Assembly: GCF_026965555.1 (NCBI RefSeq)
Contig: NZ_CP114040.1
Span: 8,530,001-8,594,000 of the forward strand
Length of the DNA: 64,000 nt
Source of the DNA: Nannocystis punicea
GTDB taxonomy: Bacteria > Myxococcota_A > Polyangia > Nannocystales > Nannocystaceae
Direction of reading: 5' to 3'
Position 1 is the stretch's first letter. Each line of letters begins with the position of its first letter. A model generated the notes under the pieces. The model searched no databases. It was not told the DNA's origin and saw nothing but the letters and a program-made list of their open reading frames with translations. This document shows, one piece after another, positions 49,233 through 58,211 of this stretch. The position numbers were made by a program, and so were the translations under genes.

Positions 49233-51068
49233 CTATTCGGCCACCGCATCGGCACGGACCGTGGGCCGTGGCGCGCGGAGCTTGTGGAGCGCCGTCTCTG
49301 CCCAATCGTAGGCGTACAGGGCAGAGAAGAGCCCCACGGCCGCCTGGTGCCGCAGGCGGATCACCCAGCGCAGCCGCCCCTCGAAGGAGATCGGCAGACG
49401 CTGGATCCACGATGCCTCGCCGGACTTCACCACGTCGAGCGCCGACAGGGTGACGACCTTGCCCATCTTCAGCAGCGGCAGTCGCCAGAGGGGCGGCAAG
49501 GGCTTCGTAAAGCCGACGATGGTCTTGAGGGTAGGCCCGCCGATCCCATGGTCGAGCCGGAACCGCGCCCGCTCCGCGATGGCGGATTGAAGGGCCCGCT
49601 GGATCGCCTGCACGCGCTCGGGGGACAGCCAGCGCCAGGCCGTGGTCTGCGAGAAATACAGGCACCGCTCGAGCCGGTCCCGGATCGCTCGAAGCTCCGG
49701 CGTCTCCCTCGACGTGTCGCCCTCGGTGTCGATGAGCCAGCGCACCAGGTCGGCGCGCACCGGCCCCGAGGCGAACAGGACCACGAAATCGAGGAGGTGG
49801 GAAAGCGCGAAGAAGCGGCTGTCCGCGATGGCCGGCGAGTACTTCTCTCGCACCATGTTTCGCATGATCTGCCAGTCTTGCGCCGTGGCGTCGTTCACCC
49901 GATGGATATAGGCCTGATCGAGGCGATGCTCGCGTACGTCGCGCTCGACGATGTTGGCGATGTGCCAGGAGGTCACCATCGCCAGCGAGATCCCCTGGCT
50001 GTAGTAGGCGTCGATGATGGACGCGGCATCGCCGACCATGCCGTAGCGCCGCTCGCTCACGAAGGTGTCGGTCAGGTGTTGCACATCGCGGTAGCTGCGA
50101 AACTCGAGCAAGGTGTCCTCGGAGATCAATCCGTCCAGCACCGGGTGGCGGCGCATGACGTTCCAGAACTTCTCCCGCAGCGAGGAGCCTGCCGGCGGCA
50201 GGCGCTGGTCCCACGTGACCCCGATGCTGATGCGGTCGCCGCCGAGCCGGATGACCCAGATCCAGTACCCCTCTCCCCACATGTGCACCGTAAAGTAGTC
50301 ACGCGAGCTCTTGTCGCCATCCTCGTCGTTGAACACCCAGCGCTCGCCGAACAGCGCGTCGGTCACGCCGCTGAACTGGCCCCACGCGGCCGTCGTCTGG
50401 AAACCGTCGTCCATGGCGACCGCGTGCTTCATCTTCTTGGCCAGGAACCGGTTTCGGCCCGAGCAATCCAGCACCCAGCGGACACGCGCGTTCGACGGCT
50501 CTCCGTCCCGGCTGGACGACCAGACGACCGTGTGCGGCCCGTCGCCCTCGTCGAGCAGCACGTCGCGGACCCTCGCAGTGTCGCAGAGCGTGATCTTGGG
50601 GTGACTCCGCACCTGGTCGCACAGGAAGCGCTCCAGCTCGGGGCGGACCATCTGCATGTCGAGGAACATGCACCTCGACCACTTGTCGCCGCACAGCTTC
50701 TCGTAGAGATAGTGAGGCGGATGGAAATCGGCCTGCGCCCCCCACTCGGACGCCCCCTCGAAGCTCTGCGCGCCCTCCGTGCCGTGCGTCATCCACACGC
50801 CCCGCTTGGGGAAGCACTGCGGCAGGAACGGCTCCACGCCGCCGATCGTCCGCAGGAAGGCGTTGGTGAACAACAGCATCGACTCGCCGACCTTGTAGCT
50901 CTCTTTTCGGTCGATCAGGTTGTCGACGATTACCACGCGGAGGCCGCGCTTCGCGTACTGGAGGGCGTTGAACAGGCCCAGCATCCCCGCGCCGATGATC
51001 GCTACGTCTGCCTCGACGGCCTCGGACACCGAGACCCCGGCCGCGGGATCGAACTCGCCGTTATCCAT
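49233..51068 (-). CDS. FAD-dependent halogenase-like oxidoreductase
   Basis: 611 residues. FAD Rossmann motif IIGAGMLG (24-31), the segment SYKVGESML (58-66) as in flavin halogenases, WIWVIR (269-273, the halogenase WxWxIP motif with Arg for the final Pro) and GDAASIIDAYYSQGISLAM (346-364, the second FAD motif). The C-terminal 250 residues are helical. The altered WxWxIP leaves halogenation uncertain; a hydroxylating flavoenzyme is the alternative. A ribosome site GAAAGGA precedes ATG 51068. Last gene of a three-gene operon after a crotonase and a 2OG oxygenase; an IS630 element follows its stop closely. Confidence 0.8.
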   Translation of the reverse strand: MDNGEFDPAAGVSVSEAVEADVAIIGAGMLGLFNALQYAKRGLRVVIVDNLIDRKESYKVGESMLLFTNAFLRTIGGVEPFLPQCFPKRGVWMTHGTEGAQSFEGASEWGAQADFHPPHYLYEKLCGDKWSRCMFLDMQMVRPELERFLCDQVRSHPKITLCDTARVRDVLLDEGDGPHTVVWSSSRDGEPSNARVRWVLDCSGRNRFLAKKMKHAVAMDDGFQTTAAWGQFSGVTDALFGERWVFNDEDGDKSSRDYFTVHMWGEGYWIWVIRLGGDRISIGVTWDQRLPPAGSSLREKFWNVMRRHPVLDGLISEDTLLEFRSYRDVQHLTDTFVSERRYGMVGDAASIIDAYYSQGISLAMVTSWHIANIVERDVREHRLDQAYIHRVNDATAQDWQIMRNMVREKYSPAIADSRFFALSHLLDFVVLFASGPVRADLVRWLIDTEGDTSRETPELRAIRDRLERCLYFSQTTAWRWLSPERVQAIQRALQSAIAERARFRLDHGIGGPTLKTIVGFTKPLPPLWRLPLLKMGKVVTLSALDVVKSGEASWIQRLPISFEGRLRWVIRLRHQAAVGLFSALYAYDWAETALHKLRAPRPTVRADAVAE

Positions 51069-51138
51069 ACCCAGATCCTTTCTTCACTCGTGCCACCGAC
51101 CTCGGCCGGCGACAGACTCGAACCACCGGAGCGCCGCT

Positions 51139-51816
51139 TCAACCGCTCACGGGCCGCTGCCCGTTCACATCCTCGCGCGGGTCGCCGTACAGAGAGAAGC
51201 TCCGCAGGAACAACTCGCGGAATTGGGCGTTGCCGCGGAGGACGTGCACGATGAGGTGAAAGCGGTCGACCCGGCTGTCGTTGACGACGGAATGCTCGTA
51301 GCTGAGGTTGACCGCGAAGGCCCGCCCGTCGGCGAACGGAACCTCATGGACGACGCCTCGATCGCGGTAGAGGAACCGACAACCCGCAGGATGGTTGAGC
51401 GCGATCGAGATCGAGGCGAGCTTGCGCTCGCTGTAATCGGCATGGAAGGGGACCCGCCCCCCCGGCCGGAGCAACATCAGCCGGACGCGGCCGAACTGCG
51501 CCTCCGGGAACGTGCTCTTGACATAGGCCGTCGTCGCTGGGCAAAGGTCGGCCGCGTCCGTCCACTGGTACGCGTCCGCCTGGCCGGCCTCCGGGACCCC
51601 ATAGGCTTCGAACCCGAGCGTCTTGTCGCTCCCCAGCCCGTGAAGGGCGAGGGCCTTCCAGCGGCCGTCGGGGACATCGCCCTCGCGGTGATCGACGAAG
51701 CGGGGGACGCGGCTCGCGGCCTCGGCGAGCATCGCCTCGCCCGGCGGCGGGATGTCCAGCCGCAGATACGGCATGTCGCTGTGAACGATGGAACCGTAGG
51801 AACGTTCGTGATTCAT
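51139..51816 (-). CDS. Aspartyl/asparaginyl beta-hydroxylase-like 2OG-Fe(II) oxygenase
   Basis: 225 residues. The iron site is visible as HxD in RVPFHADYSERKLASIS, with the distal His and the 2OG-binding Arg in YEHSVVNDSRVDRFHLIVH. This is the Asp/Asn hydroxylase fold (PF05118-like), known from protein hydroxylases and from natural-product amino-acid hydroxylases. The ATG at 51816 overlaps the crotonase stop (ATGA), so it is translationally coupled to it. With the halogenase-like gene 70 bp downstream it suggests tailoring of an amino-acid-derived molecule; that is inference. Confidence 0.85.
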   Translation of the reverse strand: MNHERSYGSIVHSDMPYLRLDIPPPGEAMLAEAASRVPRFVDHREGDVPDGRWKALALHGLGSDKTLGFEAYGVPEAGQADAYQWTDAADLCPATTAYVKSTFPEAQFGRVRLMLLRPGGRVPFHADYSERKLASISIALNHPAGCRFLYRDRGVVHEVPFADGRAFAVNLSYEHSVVNDSRVDRFHLIVHVLRGNAQFRELFLRSFSLYGDPREDVNGQRPVSG

Positions 51817-52526
51817 AGCATCTTCCCGAGGTGCTCGGCCCGGGCGCTCGCCGCCCGGGCGACCGCGCCCGTCCACTCCGCGCGCGTGTGTGCGCGTACA
51901 TGTTCGAGGCCTCGCTGGAGCACCTCGGCGTCGTGCCGCGCCATCCCGTGTGCAGCCGCGAGCGCCAGAGCTCTCAACGCCCCGGCTGGAACGACATGCG
52001 ACACCAGCCTCCGCCGCTCCGCCTCCTGAGCGCCGATCAGGGCGCCGCCCAGCGCCAGCTCCAGCGCGTGCGCTTCGCCGATTCGCCTCGACACCGCAGG
52101 GAACACGAGATACGGCCAGAGCCTCCGCGTGACCTCCGGGAGCCCGAACTGGGCGTCGTCGGCGGCGAAGATGACATCTCCCAGGACGGCGAGTCCGAGG
52201 CCGCCGCCGACGGCGTGACCCTGGACCGCGGTGATCAAGGGCTTGGAAAGCCACGCGAACGCGGAGAAGAGCCGCTCGTGCGCGGGGGTCGTCTGCGACG
52301 CGCCGGCCTCCTTGAGGTCGAGCCCCGCGCAAAACGACGGACCCTCGCTTTGCAGGAACAAGACCCTGATATCGCCGTCGTCGGCGGCACCTTCGAATTC
52401 GGCCAAGAGCCCGTCACAGGTCGCGGCGTCGAGCGCGTTTCGCTTTTCGGGCCGTCTGATTGTTATGATCCGTACGCCACGATCGGTCTCGCCCACTACA
52501 GTCGTCTGCCTCACCACGGGCGGCAC
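51813..52526 (-). CDS. Enoyl-CoA hydratase/isomerase (crotonase) family protein
   Basis: 237 residues. Crotonase oxyanion-hole segments are FCAGLDLKEAG and HAVGGGLGLAVLGDVIFAAD. The region GLPEVTRRLWPYLVFPAVSR has a Glu at the position of one catalytic acid in hydratases. Substrate: an acyl-CoA thioester; reaction could be hydration, isomerisation or decarboxylation. First gene of the operon, coupled by ATGA overlap to the oxygenase gene. No other fatty-acid gene is near, so a role in secondary metabolism with its two neighbours is plausible. Confidence 0.85.
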   Translation of the reverse strand: MPPVVRQTTVVGETDRGVRIITIRRPEKRNALDAATCDGLLAEFEGAADDGDIRVLFLQSEGPSFCAGLDLKEAGASQTTPAHERLFSAFAWLSKPLITAVQGHAVGGGLGLAVLGDVIFAADDAQFGLPEVTRRLWPYLVFPAVSRRIGEAHALELALGGALIGAQEAERRRLVSHVVPAGALRALALAAAHGMARHDAEVLQRGLEHVRAHTRAEWTGAVARAASARAEHLGKML

Positions 52527-53307
52527 CCTATCTCTCGATAGAAGCCTCGATCAAGCATTAAGTTCCGCGCGTTCTCGTCGATCGGAGATATGAGGAGGAG
52601 GCCGGGGTTTGTCGGGAACGCCGGGGGGTGAGATTGGCCTCGCGGCGTAGGTGCCGGCGGAGCCACGAATGAACAGGGCGAGCGCAGCGCTCAGGAGAGC
52701 GCGGTGATGCGGGAACAGCAAGCCCGGCCAGGAGGATCAAGGCTTCTGTTCGGATCCTCTTTATGAGGGCACGACCCGGGTGCCCGCCAGCACCCCCGCG
52801 CCACCCCATGTCGAGTCCTGGAGCCTCGCAGGTCCGGGCCCTGGGCCGCGATTCGTGCACCGCGCGCCTCGTCGAGGAACTCGCGGGACGCGCAGGATGA
52901 TCCTTCGCGTCGAGGAGGCCGGCGGGCTTGCGGTGCTCGCCCGGATGCGGAAAACGCCCCATCGTGATCGCCCGGATCGGTCCATCGCGATCGCGTAGAT
53001 CGGCATCGTGATCGCGCCGCTCGGTCTTGTGATTGCCCCGATCGGCGTCGTGATCGCGCCGCTCGGTCTTGTGATTGCCCCGATCGGCGTCGTGAACACC
53101 GGCGGCAGCGCGACGATCCCGCGGCTCGGTGACCGCGACGACCGAACGATTACGCGGGCAGACGTCGCGGAGCTGCACGAGACGACGAAGGACACGCCCG
53201 GCGCGGCGAACGACATGATCATGATGATCGCCAGCCTGTACGCGCGAATCATCGAGGACTGGGAGCTCGCCCCCGCGAAATGGCCGGTGATTCAGCGTCG
53301 ACCTCGC
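52527..53307. other. Gene-less stretch with a 42-bp tandem repeat
   Basis: Repeat units start at 53008 and 53050: each 42-bp unit encodes VIAPLGLVIAPIGV in one frame and is itself two diverged 21-bp halves. A plus-strand frame from GTG 53008 continues through DVAELHETTKDTPGAANDMI and MIASLYARIIEDWELAP before running into the regulator fragment; it may be a remnant. No gene is supported. Confidence 0.45.
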
Positions 53308-53570
53308 CGCCGGTCGGCCGCGCCGTCGCGGCCGCTTTGCGGGCCGTCCGCGGCCGCAGGCGGGTCTGAAGCCGCTGGCGGATCTCCCCGAGCCCGAGCC
53401 CCTGGGCCCGCGGCGCCTTGATCTCCCGCAGCCGCTCGACGTGCTCGTCACCGAAAGACGTGGAGCCGCGGACCCGGAGTTTTCGGGCGCGGGAGCAGAC
53501 CGAGGTCGAGGTCGTGATGGATGGTCGAGCGATGCGTGCCGCTGACCCGTGAAAGCTCCGCGATCTTCAT
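53308..53570 (-). pseudogene. Decayed copy of the MerR-TetR gene 5' end
   Basis: Near-identical to 43856-44128: it covers the ATG (at 53570), the MerR helix region and the Arg-rich linker. Single-base indels (an added A in ACCGAAAGACG, an added T in GTTTTCGGG, and a loss near 53510) destroy the frame. The TetR half is missing. The promoter region upstream is also a copy (see 53617 dyad arm), so a segment of about 400 bp was duplicated. Confidence 0.85.
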
Positions 53571-53699
53571 CCTCGCCCCCTCCGCGTCGGCCTGTTTTGT
53601 ATTGCACAATCACCTTTTTTGCATAACTCAATCTTGCCACGTATAGCCTCTGTAGCCCGTCCTGTTGTCAGTTTCCGCCGACCATGCTAGCCTCCTTCC

Positions 53700-54761
53700 A
53701 TGGCGTTCTCCGTGCGGCAGTCGTGGTCTGGTGCCCTCGCCCTCGCGCTCGTCGCCTGCGGGACCGCCGGCGGCTCGACGACGGCCGAGTCACCTGTCTC
53801 CGGGGACAGCTCGTCGACCGACGACACCACCACCGCGATCGCGCCCACCGGCCCTGACGCGCCGACGACCGCGCCCGACGTGAGCAGCACCAGCGACGAC
53901 GGCACGACCGCCGCGAGCACCACCGACGCCACGACGACCACCGCCACCACGACCACCACCGCCACCAGCGACACCACCGCGGCCACCACCGAGGACACCG
54001 GCGCCGTCCCGGGCTCGCGCTGCGAGGAGACGGCCACCACCATCACCTGTCCGAAGATCACCGTCGAGCTCGGGCCGTGGCAGCGCGACGTGCATTATCA
54101 GGTCCCGCTGGGCGAGCCGCCCGCGGGCGGCTGGCCGGCGGTGCTCATGTTCCAGGGCTCGTTCTTCACCGCCGAGGTGACCTGGATCGCCACCGACGAC
54201 CTGCCCTTCGGCGCGTGGTACCAGACGCACGTGGTCAAGCACCTGCTCGACCACGGCTACGCGGTCATCACCCCCGAGGCCAAGCTCGACGGCGGCACCT
54301 TCTGGGACACCAACATCCCGCCGTACTCGTTCAACTGGGAGTCGTCGGAGGATCACGCGCTGATGCTGCTGATCTTCGCCGGCATCGAGGAGGGCACCTT
54401 CGGCCCGCTCGACGCCGGGCGTCTGTTCGCCACCGGCATCTCGAGCGGCGGCTACATGACCAGCCGGATGGCCGTCTCGTACCCCGGCAAGTTCCGCGCT
54501 CTGGCGATCGCTGCCGGCTCGTACGCGACCTGCTCGGGCCCGCTGTGCAGCGTGCCCGACCTCGACGACAGCCACCCGCCGACGCTCTTCCTCCACGGCG
54601 AGATCGATCTGACCGTCCCGCTCGTCACCGCGGAGGCGTACTACGACGAGCTGCTGAAGTCCGGCGTCGACACGCGGCTGGTCACCGAGCCCGGCGAGGG
54701 ACACGCGTGGATCTCGCCGTCCCCCGAAGAGGTCCTGGCCTGGTTCGACGGCCACCCCTGA
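53700..54761 (+). CDS. Secreted alpha/beta hydrolase lipoprotein, PHB-depolymerase-like
   Basis: 353 residues. A signal peptide ends in lipobox LVAC, then a long Thr/Asp/Ser linker (runs of ATTTTATTTT) to about residue 100. The catalytic part has ITVELGPWQRDVHYQVPLGE, the elbow GISSGGYMTS (nucleophile Ser), HGEIDLTVP (Asp) and GEGHAWIS (His), as in polyhydroxybutyrate depolymerase/feruloyl-esterase-type hydrolases. Natural substrate unknown. It is followed 5 bp later by a second hydrolase gene and forms an operon with it. The region before the ATG copies that of the MerR-TetR gene. Confidence 0.85.
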   Translation: MAFSVRQSWSGALALALVACGTAGGSTTAESPVSGDSSSTDDTTTAIAPTGPDAPTTAPDVSSTSDDGTTAASTTDATTTTATTTTTATSDTTAATTEDTGAVPGSRCEETATTITCPKITVELGPWQRDVHYQVPLGEPPAGGWPAVLMFQGSFFTAEVTWIATDDLPFGAWYQTHVVKHLLDHGYAVITPEAKLDGGTFWDTNIPPYSFNWESSEDHALMLLIFAGIEEGTFGPLDAGRLFATGISSGGYMTSRMAVSYPGKFRALAIAAGSYATCSGPLCSVPDLDDSHPPTLFLHGEIDLTVPLVTAEAYYDELLKSGVDTRLVTEPGEGHAWISPSPEEVLAWFDGHP

Positions 54762-54766
54762 TCGCC

Positions 54767-55564
54767 ATGTTCGCCCGCAATCACCACACCCACATCTATT
54801 ATGAAATCGGCGGCCGCGCCGACGGCCCGCCGCTCTTGCTGCTGCGCGGCCTCACCCGCACGATCCGCCACTGGGGCCCGCTCCTCGACGACCTCGGCGC
54901 CAGCTTCAAGACGATCGCCATCGACAACCGCGGCGTCGGTCACAGCGACAAGCCGTTCGGCATCTACTCGACGGCCACGATGGCCGACGACGCCGCGGCC
55001 GTGCTCGACCACGCCGGCATCGATCGCGCGGCGGTGTTCGGCATCTCGCTCGGCGGCGCGATCGCGCAGCAGCTGGTCCTGCGTCACCCGCCGCGTGTGC
55101 GCCGGCTGGTGCTCGGCTGCACGCGCGCGAGCGGCAAGGACGGCCCGCCCGCCAGGCTGTCGACGGTCCTGACCTTGCTGTCCGGCCTGTGGCTGCCCGA
55201 GGCGCGCGCGCTCGAGCGCACCACGCCGCTGGTGCTGTCGCCCGAGTTCCTGCGCGAGCACCCCGAGATCGTCGGCGAGTGGCAGCGGCTGGCCGAGCGC
55301 TTCCCGACCCGCCGACGCGCGCTGATCGGCCAGCTCGGCGCCGTCTTGCGCCACGACACCCGCGCGCAGCTGGGCACGATCTCCGCCCCGACCCTGGTCG
55401 TCAGCGGCGACGCCGACCGCCTGATCGACGTCGCCTGCTCGTACGCCCTGGCCGCCGCGATCCCGGGGGCCCGGCTCGAGCTGCTGCCAGGCGCCGGCCA
55501 CGACATCCCGGCCGAGCGCCCGCTCGAGCTCGCCGAGCTGCTGCGCGAGTTCTGCCTGCAATGA
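54767..55564 (+). CDS. Alpha/beta hydrolase
   Basis: 265 residues, cytoplasmic. Opens with YYEIGGRADGPPLLLLRGLT, then IAIDNRGVGHSDKP, nucleophile motif GISLGGAIAQQL, Asp in VVSGDADRLIDV and His in LPGAGHDIPAERP. This is the common 3-oxoadipate enol-lactonase/esterase type of hydrolase; the reaction cannot be narrowed. ATG 54767 is 5 bp after the stop of the lipoprotein hydrolase. It ends at a palindrome cluster that may act as terminator. Confidence 0.88.
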   Translation: MFARNHHTHIYYEIGGRADGPPLLLLRGLTRTIRHWGPLLDDLGASFKTIAIDNRGVGHSDKPFGIYSTATMADDAAAVLDHAGIDRAAVFGISLGGAIAQQLVLRHPPRVRRLVLGCTRASGKDGPPARLSTVLTLLSGLWLPEARALERTTPLVLSPEFLREHPEIVGEWQRLAERFPTRRRALIGQLGAVLRHDTRAQLGTISAPTLVVSGDADRLIDVACSYALAAAIPGARLELLPGAGHDIPAERPLELAELLREFCLQ

Positions 55565-55566
55565 AC

Positions 55567-55617
55567 GGACATGTTCTGAAGAGCATGTCCATTCAGACAT
55601 TCTCCATGGAACATGTC
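55567..55617. terminator. Double hairpin of palindrome repeats between convergent genes
   Basis: GGACATG (55567-55573) with CATGTCC (55584-55590), and GACAT (55596-55600) with ATGTC (55613-55617), give two stems back to back. They lie exactly in the 60 bp between the convergent hydrolase and MYXO-CTERM genes, the same arrangement as at 5490-5552. Confidence 0.55.
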
Positions 55618-55624
55618 CCATCAG

Positions 55625-56722
55625 TCACGAGCGGCGCTTGATGAACGCCAGCCCGAGACCGAGCACGAACAGCAGGAAGCGGCCGGCGTCGCCCGGATCG
55701 CCGCCGTTGCTGCTGCAGGCGCAGCCCTGGTCGCCGCCGTCGCCGCCGGTGGCGCCGCCGCTGTCGCCGGTCCCCTCGCTCCCGTCGCCGGTCGAGTCGC
55801 CGGAGGTGTCGCTGCCGCCGGTGGTCGGCGCGGTGTCGTTGCCGGTCTCCTCGCCGGTCGTCTGCGGCACCTCGCCCGCGCACGGGCTGCCGGGCACGCC
55901 GTCGGCCTCGGTCCAGTCGGGCTCGGGGGGCGTGTCGACGTCGGGCCCGAGCCCGTCGGCGCGGGCGAAGCAGGCGGGGCACAGCTCGAACGGCTCGGCC
56001 GCGTTGCCGGCGGCGTCGAAGGCGGTCACCTCGAGGCAGACGTCGTTCACCGGGTCCGCGCCGCCGAGCTGCTCGGTGACGAGCGACAGCGGGACCACCT
56101 CGGCGCCGGCCTCGACGAGCACGGTCCTGCGGAAGCCGAGGTCGCCCTCGCCGTCGGGGTCCCAGGCGATCGTGAACAGCGACGGCTGGCCCGGCTCCGG
56201 GTGCGTCTGCGTCAGGTGGACGTAGAGGGTCAGGTCGCTGTCGCTCATGCAATCGCCGCCGCTCGAGACGAAGTCCGAGTGGTCGTAGACGGCGAAGAAG
56301 GTCGAGTCGACGAGCGGCTGCGGGGCGCTGAGGTCGTGCGGGCCTGCGGTATAGGTGATGGTGACCGGCTCGCACTCGTCCCCGCAGAAGGACCCGGACA
56401 CGACCACTGTCTGGCCCTCCATCGGCGTCGGCTCGACGAGCACGGCGAGGCCCGGCGCGACGTCGTCGAACGGCGCGGGCACCAGCGCCGCAGGCTCGCC
56501 GTCGACGGTGACGGTGACCCCGCCGAGGCTGATCGCAAACCCGTCGAACAGGAGGGCGGCGTTGCCCGGATAGGTGTCGCCGTCCTCCGGCACCGAGCGC
56601 TCCAGGCCCGGGTCGGGCGGCGCACAGGCCTCGGCCGGACGCGCGAGCAGACCAGAAAGGGCACACGCGCCGATCAGCGCGGTCGCCTCGAGCAGACGAC
56701 GAAAGCGAGAGGTCTTGAGCAT
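55625..56722 (-). CDS. Exported protein with MYXO-CTERM-like sorting tail
   Basis: 365 residues from ATG 56722. Signal peptide (LLEATALIGACALSGLLA) followed by Cys-containing beta-rich domains (VVVSGSFCGDECEPVTITYT; VCLEVTAFDAAGNAAEPFEL). The last ~60 residues are a Gly/Thr/Asp/Ser linker, then GCACSSNGG, a hydrophobic helix FLLFVLGLGLAF and KRRS. This Cys motif plus helix plus basic end is the MYXO-CTERM type of myxobacterial surface-sorting signal. The mature domain may bind a ligand on the cell surface; nothing more is visible. Confidence 0.75.
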   Translation of the reverse strand: MLKTSRFRRLLEATALIGACALSGLLARPAEACAPPDPGLERSVPEDGDTYPGNAALLFDGFAISLGGVTVTVDGEPAALVPAPFDDVAPGLAVLVEPTPMEGQTVVVSGSFCGDECEPVTITYTAGPHDLSAPQPLVDSTFFAVYDHSDFVSSGGDCMSDSDLTLYVHLTQTHPEPGQPSLFTIAWDPDGEGDLGFRRTVLVEAGAEVVPLSLVTEQLGGADPVNDVCLEVTAFDAAGNAAEPFELCPACFARADGLGPDVDTPPEPDWTEADGVPGSPCAGEVPQTTGEETGNDTAPTTGGSDTSGDSTGDGSEGTGDSGGATGGDGGDQGCACSSNGGDPGDAGRFLLFVLGLGLAFIKRRS

Positions 56723-56949
56723 GACGCCGGCTCCTTGCAAGGGTCGATCGCTGGCCGCGATCCCGAGGGATTTTCGCCGGTTGCAGGCGGATCACGAGGC
56801 CCCTGGTGACGTGCCGCATGGCGCGGCTGTCCCGGTCGCGACGCGCACGCCGGTCCGGGGCCCGCACTCGCGGGCGTACGTCCGCGATGCCCCGATGCCG
56901 ACGCCGACGCTCGCGAATGACCTGTCCGATGAGACATCTGCGCGCGGGA

Positions 56950-56971
56950 TAAACATGTCCCAAGAGACATG
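56950..56971. repeat. Perfect 8-bp-arm palindrome repeat
   Basis: AACATGTC (56950-56957) and GACATGTT (56964-56971) with a 6-base loop. It begins the repeat array that follows. An ACCTGTCC/GAGACA copy lies 25 bp upstream. Confidence 0.75.
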
Positions 56972-57008
56972 TTAATCTTGCGAGCGAGGCTCACCGCGAC
57001 GAGCGTCG

Positions 57009-58092
57009 CACGGCAGATCCGGGCCCCGGATCGATACGCGGCGAGGGTCGCGGGGCCGGTGTCCGGGACGCCCTGTCCCCTCAGACAGTTGCTCGGACTT
57101 CGTGAGGGGTAGGGTGCTTCGAGGCGGCGATTGCCTCGTCCTGCGCAAACTCGGTGCCAGGGCGTCCCGGCCCCCGTCCTCCGGGAGCTCTCTTGAAAGC
57201 GGAGACTGTCGGCTCCGCCGAGCTCCGGGGCCCGGATCTGCCTGAACCTCGAGTGTCACACCTCGACGAACCCGGCGCAGAGGCTCCACGTCTCGAGACA
57301 AATTCGCACCCTTCACCCGCCTGCTCGACGAGGTCGTCTCGGGCAGAGCAGAGCCGTATGTCCCGAGAGACAGTTCACCTTCTCGCGACCGAAGCTCACC
57401 GCGACGAGCGCGACACGGCAGATCCGGGCCCCGGATCGAAACGCGGCGAGGGTCGCGGGGCCGGTGTCCGGGACGCCCTGTCCCCTCAGACAGTTGCTCG
57501 GACTTCGTGACGGCCGCCGCGCTTCGAGGCGGCGATTGCCTCGTCCTGCGCAAACTCGGTGCCAGGGCGTCCCGGCCCCCGTCCTCCGGGAGCTCTCTTG
57601 AAAGCGGAGACTGTCGGCTCCGCCGAGATCCGGGGCCCGGCTCTGCCTGAACCTCGCTCGTCACACCTCGACGAACCTGGCGCAGAGGCTCACGTCCCGA
57701 GACAATCAGACCTGCCCACTTGGCGCCACGCGACCTGTCCGATGAGACATCTCGCGCGGCCCTTCCGTCTTCCGGCCGCCCAGGTCGGCATGTCCCGAGA
57801 GACAGCTTCACACCGACGAGCGCCGCACGGCAGACCCGGGCCCCCGATCGATACGCGGCGAGGATCGCGGGGCCGGTGTCCGGGACGCCCTGTCCCCTCA
57901 GACAGTTGCTCGGACTTCGTGACGGCCGGCACCCTTCGAGGCGGCAATTGACTCGTCCTGCGCAAACTCGGTGCCAGGGCGTCCCGGCCCCCGTCCTCCG
58001 GGAGCTCTCTTGAAAGCGGAGACTGTCGGCTCCGCCGAGATCCGGGGCCCGGCTCTGCCTGAACCTCGATCGTCCCCCCACGTCTCGAGACA
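57009..58092. repeat. Array of three ~405-412 bp repeats loaded with palindromes
   Basis: The sequence CACGGCAGATCCGGGCCCC (or a close variant) starts at 57009, 57414 and 57826, spacing 405 and 412 bp. Within each unit the same landmarks recur: CTGTCCCCTCAGACAG (57073, 57478, 57890), TCCGGGAGCTCTCTTGAAAG, and GTCTCGAGAC or a variant (57290, 57694, 58082). Each unit opens with a TGTCCC-GAGACA palindrome. Frames on either strand are Arg-rich; I read it as noncoding. It fills 56723-58178 between divergent genes. Confidence 0.85.
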
Positions 58093-58178
58093 GCAAGGTC
58101 GCGCGGCCTCGGTGCTGCGACTGTTGCTGTGAACATCGACCGCCACCCCCGACCACCCGCGGCACTCGCTGCACCAAA

Positions 58179-58192
58179 ACTCTCGCGAGAGT
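58179..58192. promoter_or_regulatory. Perfect 14-bp palindrome upstream of the ABC operon
   Basis: ACTCTCGCGAGAGT lies 20-33 bp before the permease start, in the position of an operator. It does not match the GGACATGTCC family. Confidence 0.4.
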
Positions 58193-58211
58193 ACCGCTCA
58201 TCCCCGCGCGC

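Noticed and set aside
55584..55617. LexA/SOS-box reading of the GAACATGTCC motifs
   Set aside because: They resemble GAAC-N4-GTTC only in part, and the motif is found inside coding regions and between convergent genes, where operators are not expected. No SOS gene is adjacent.
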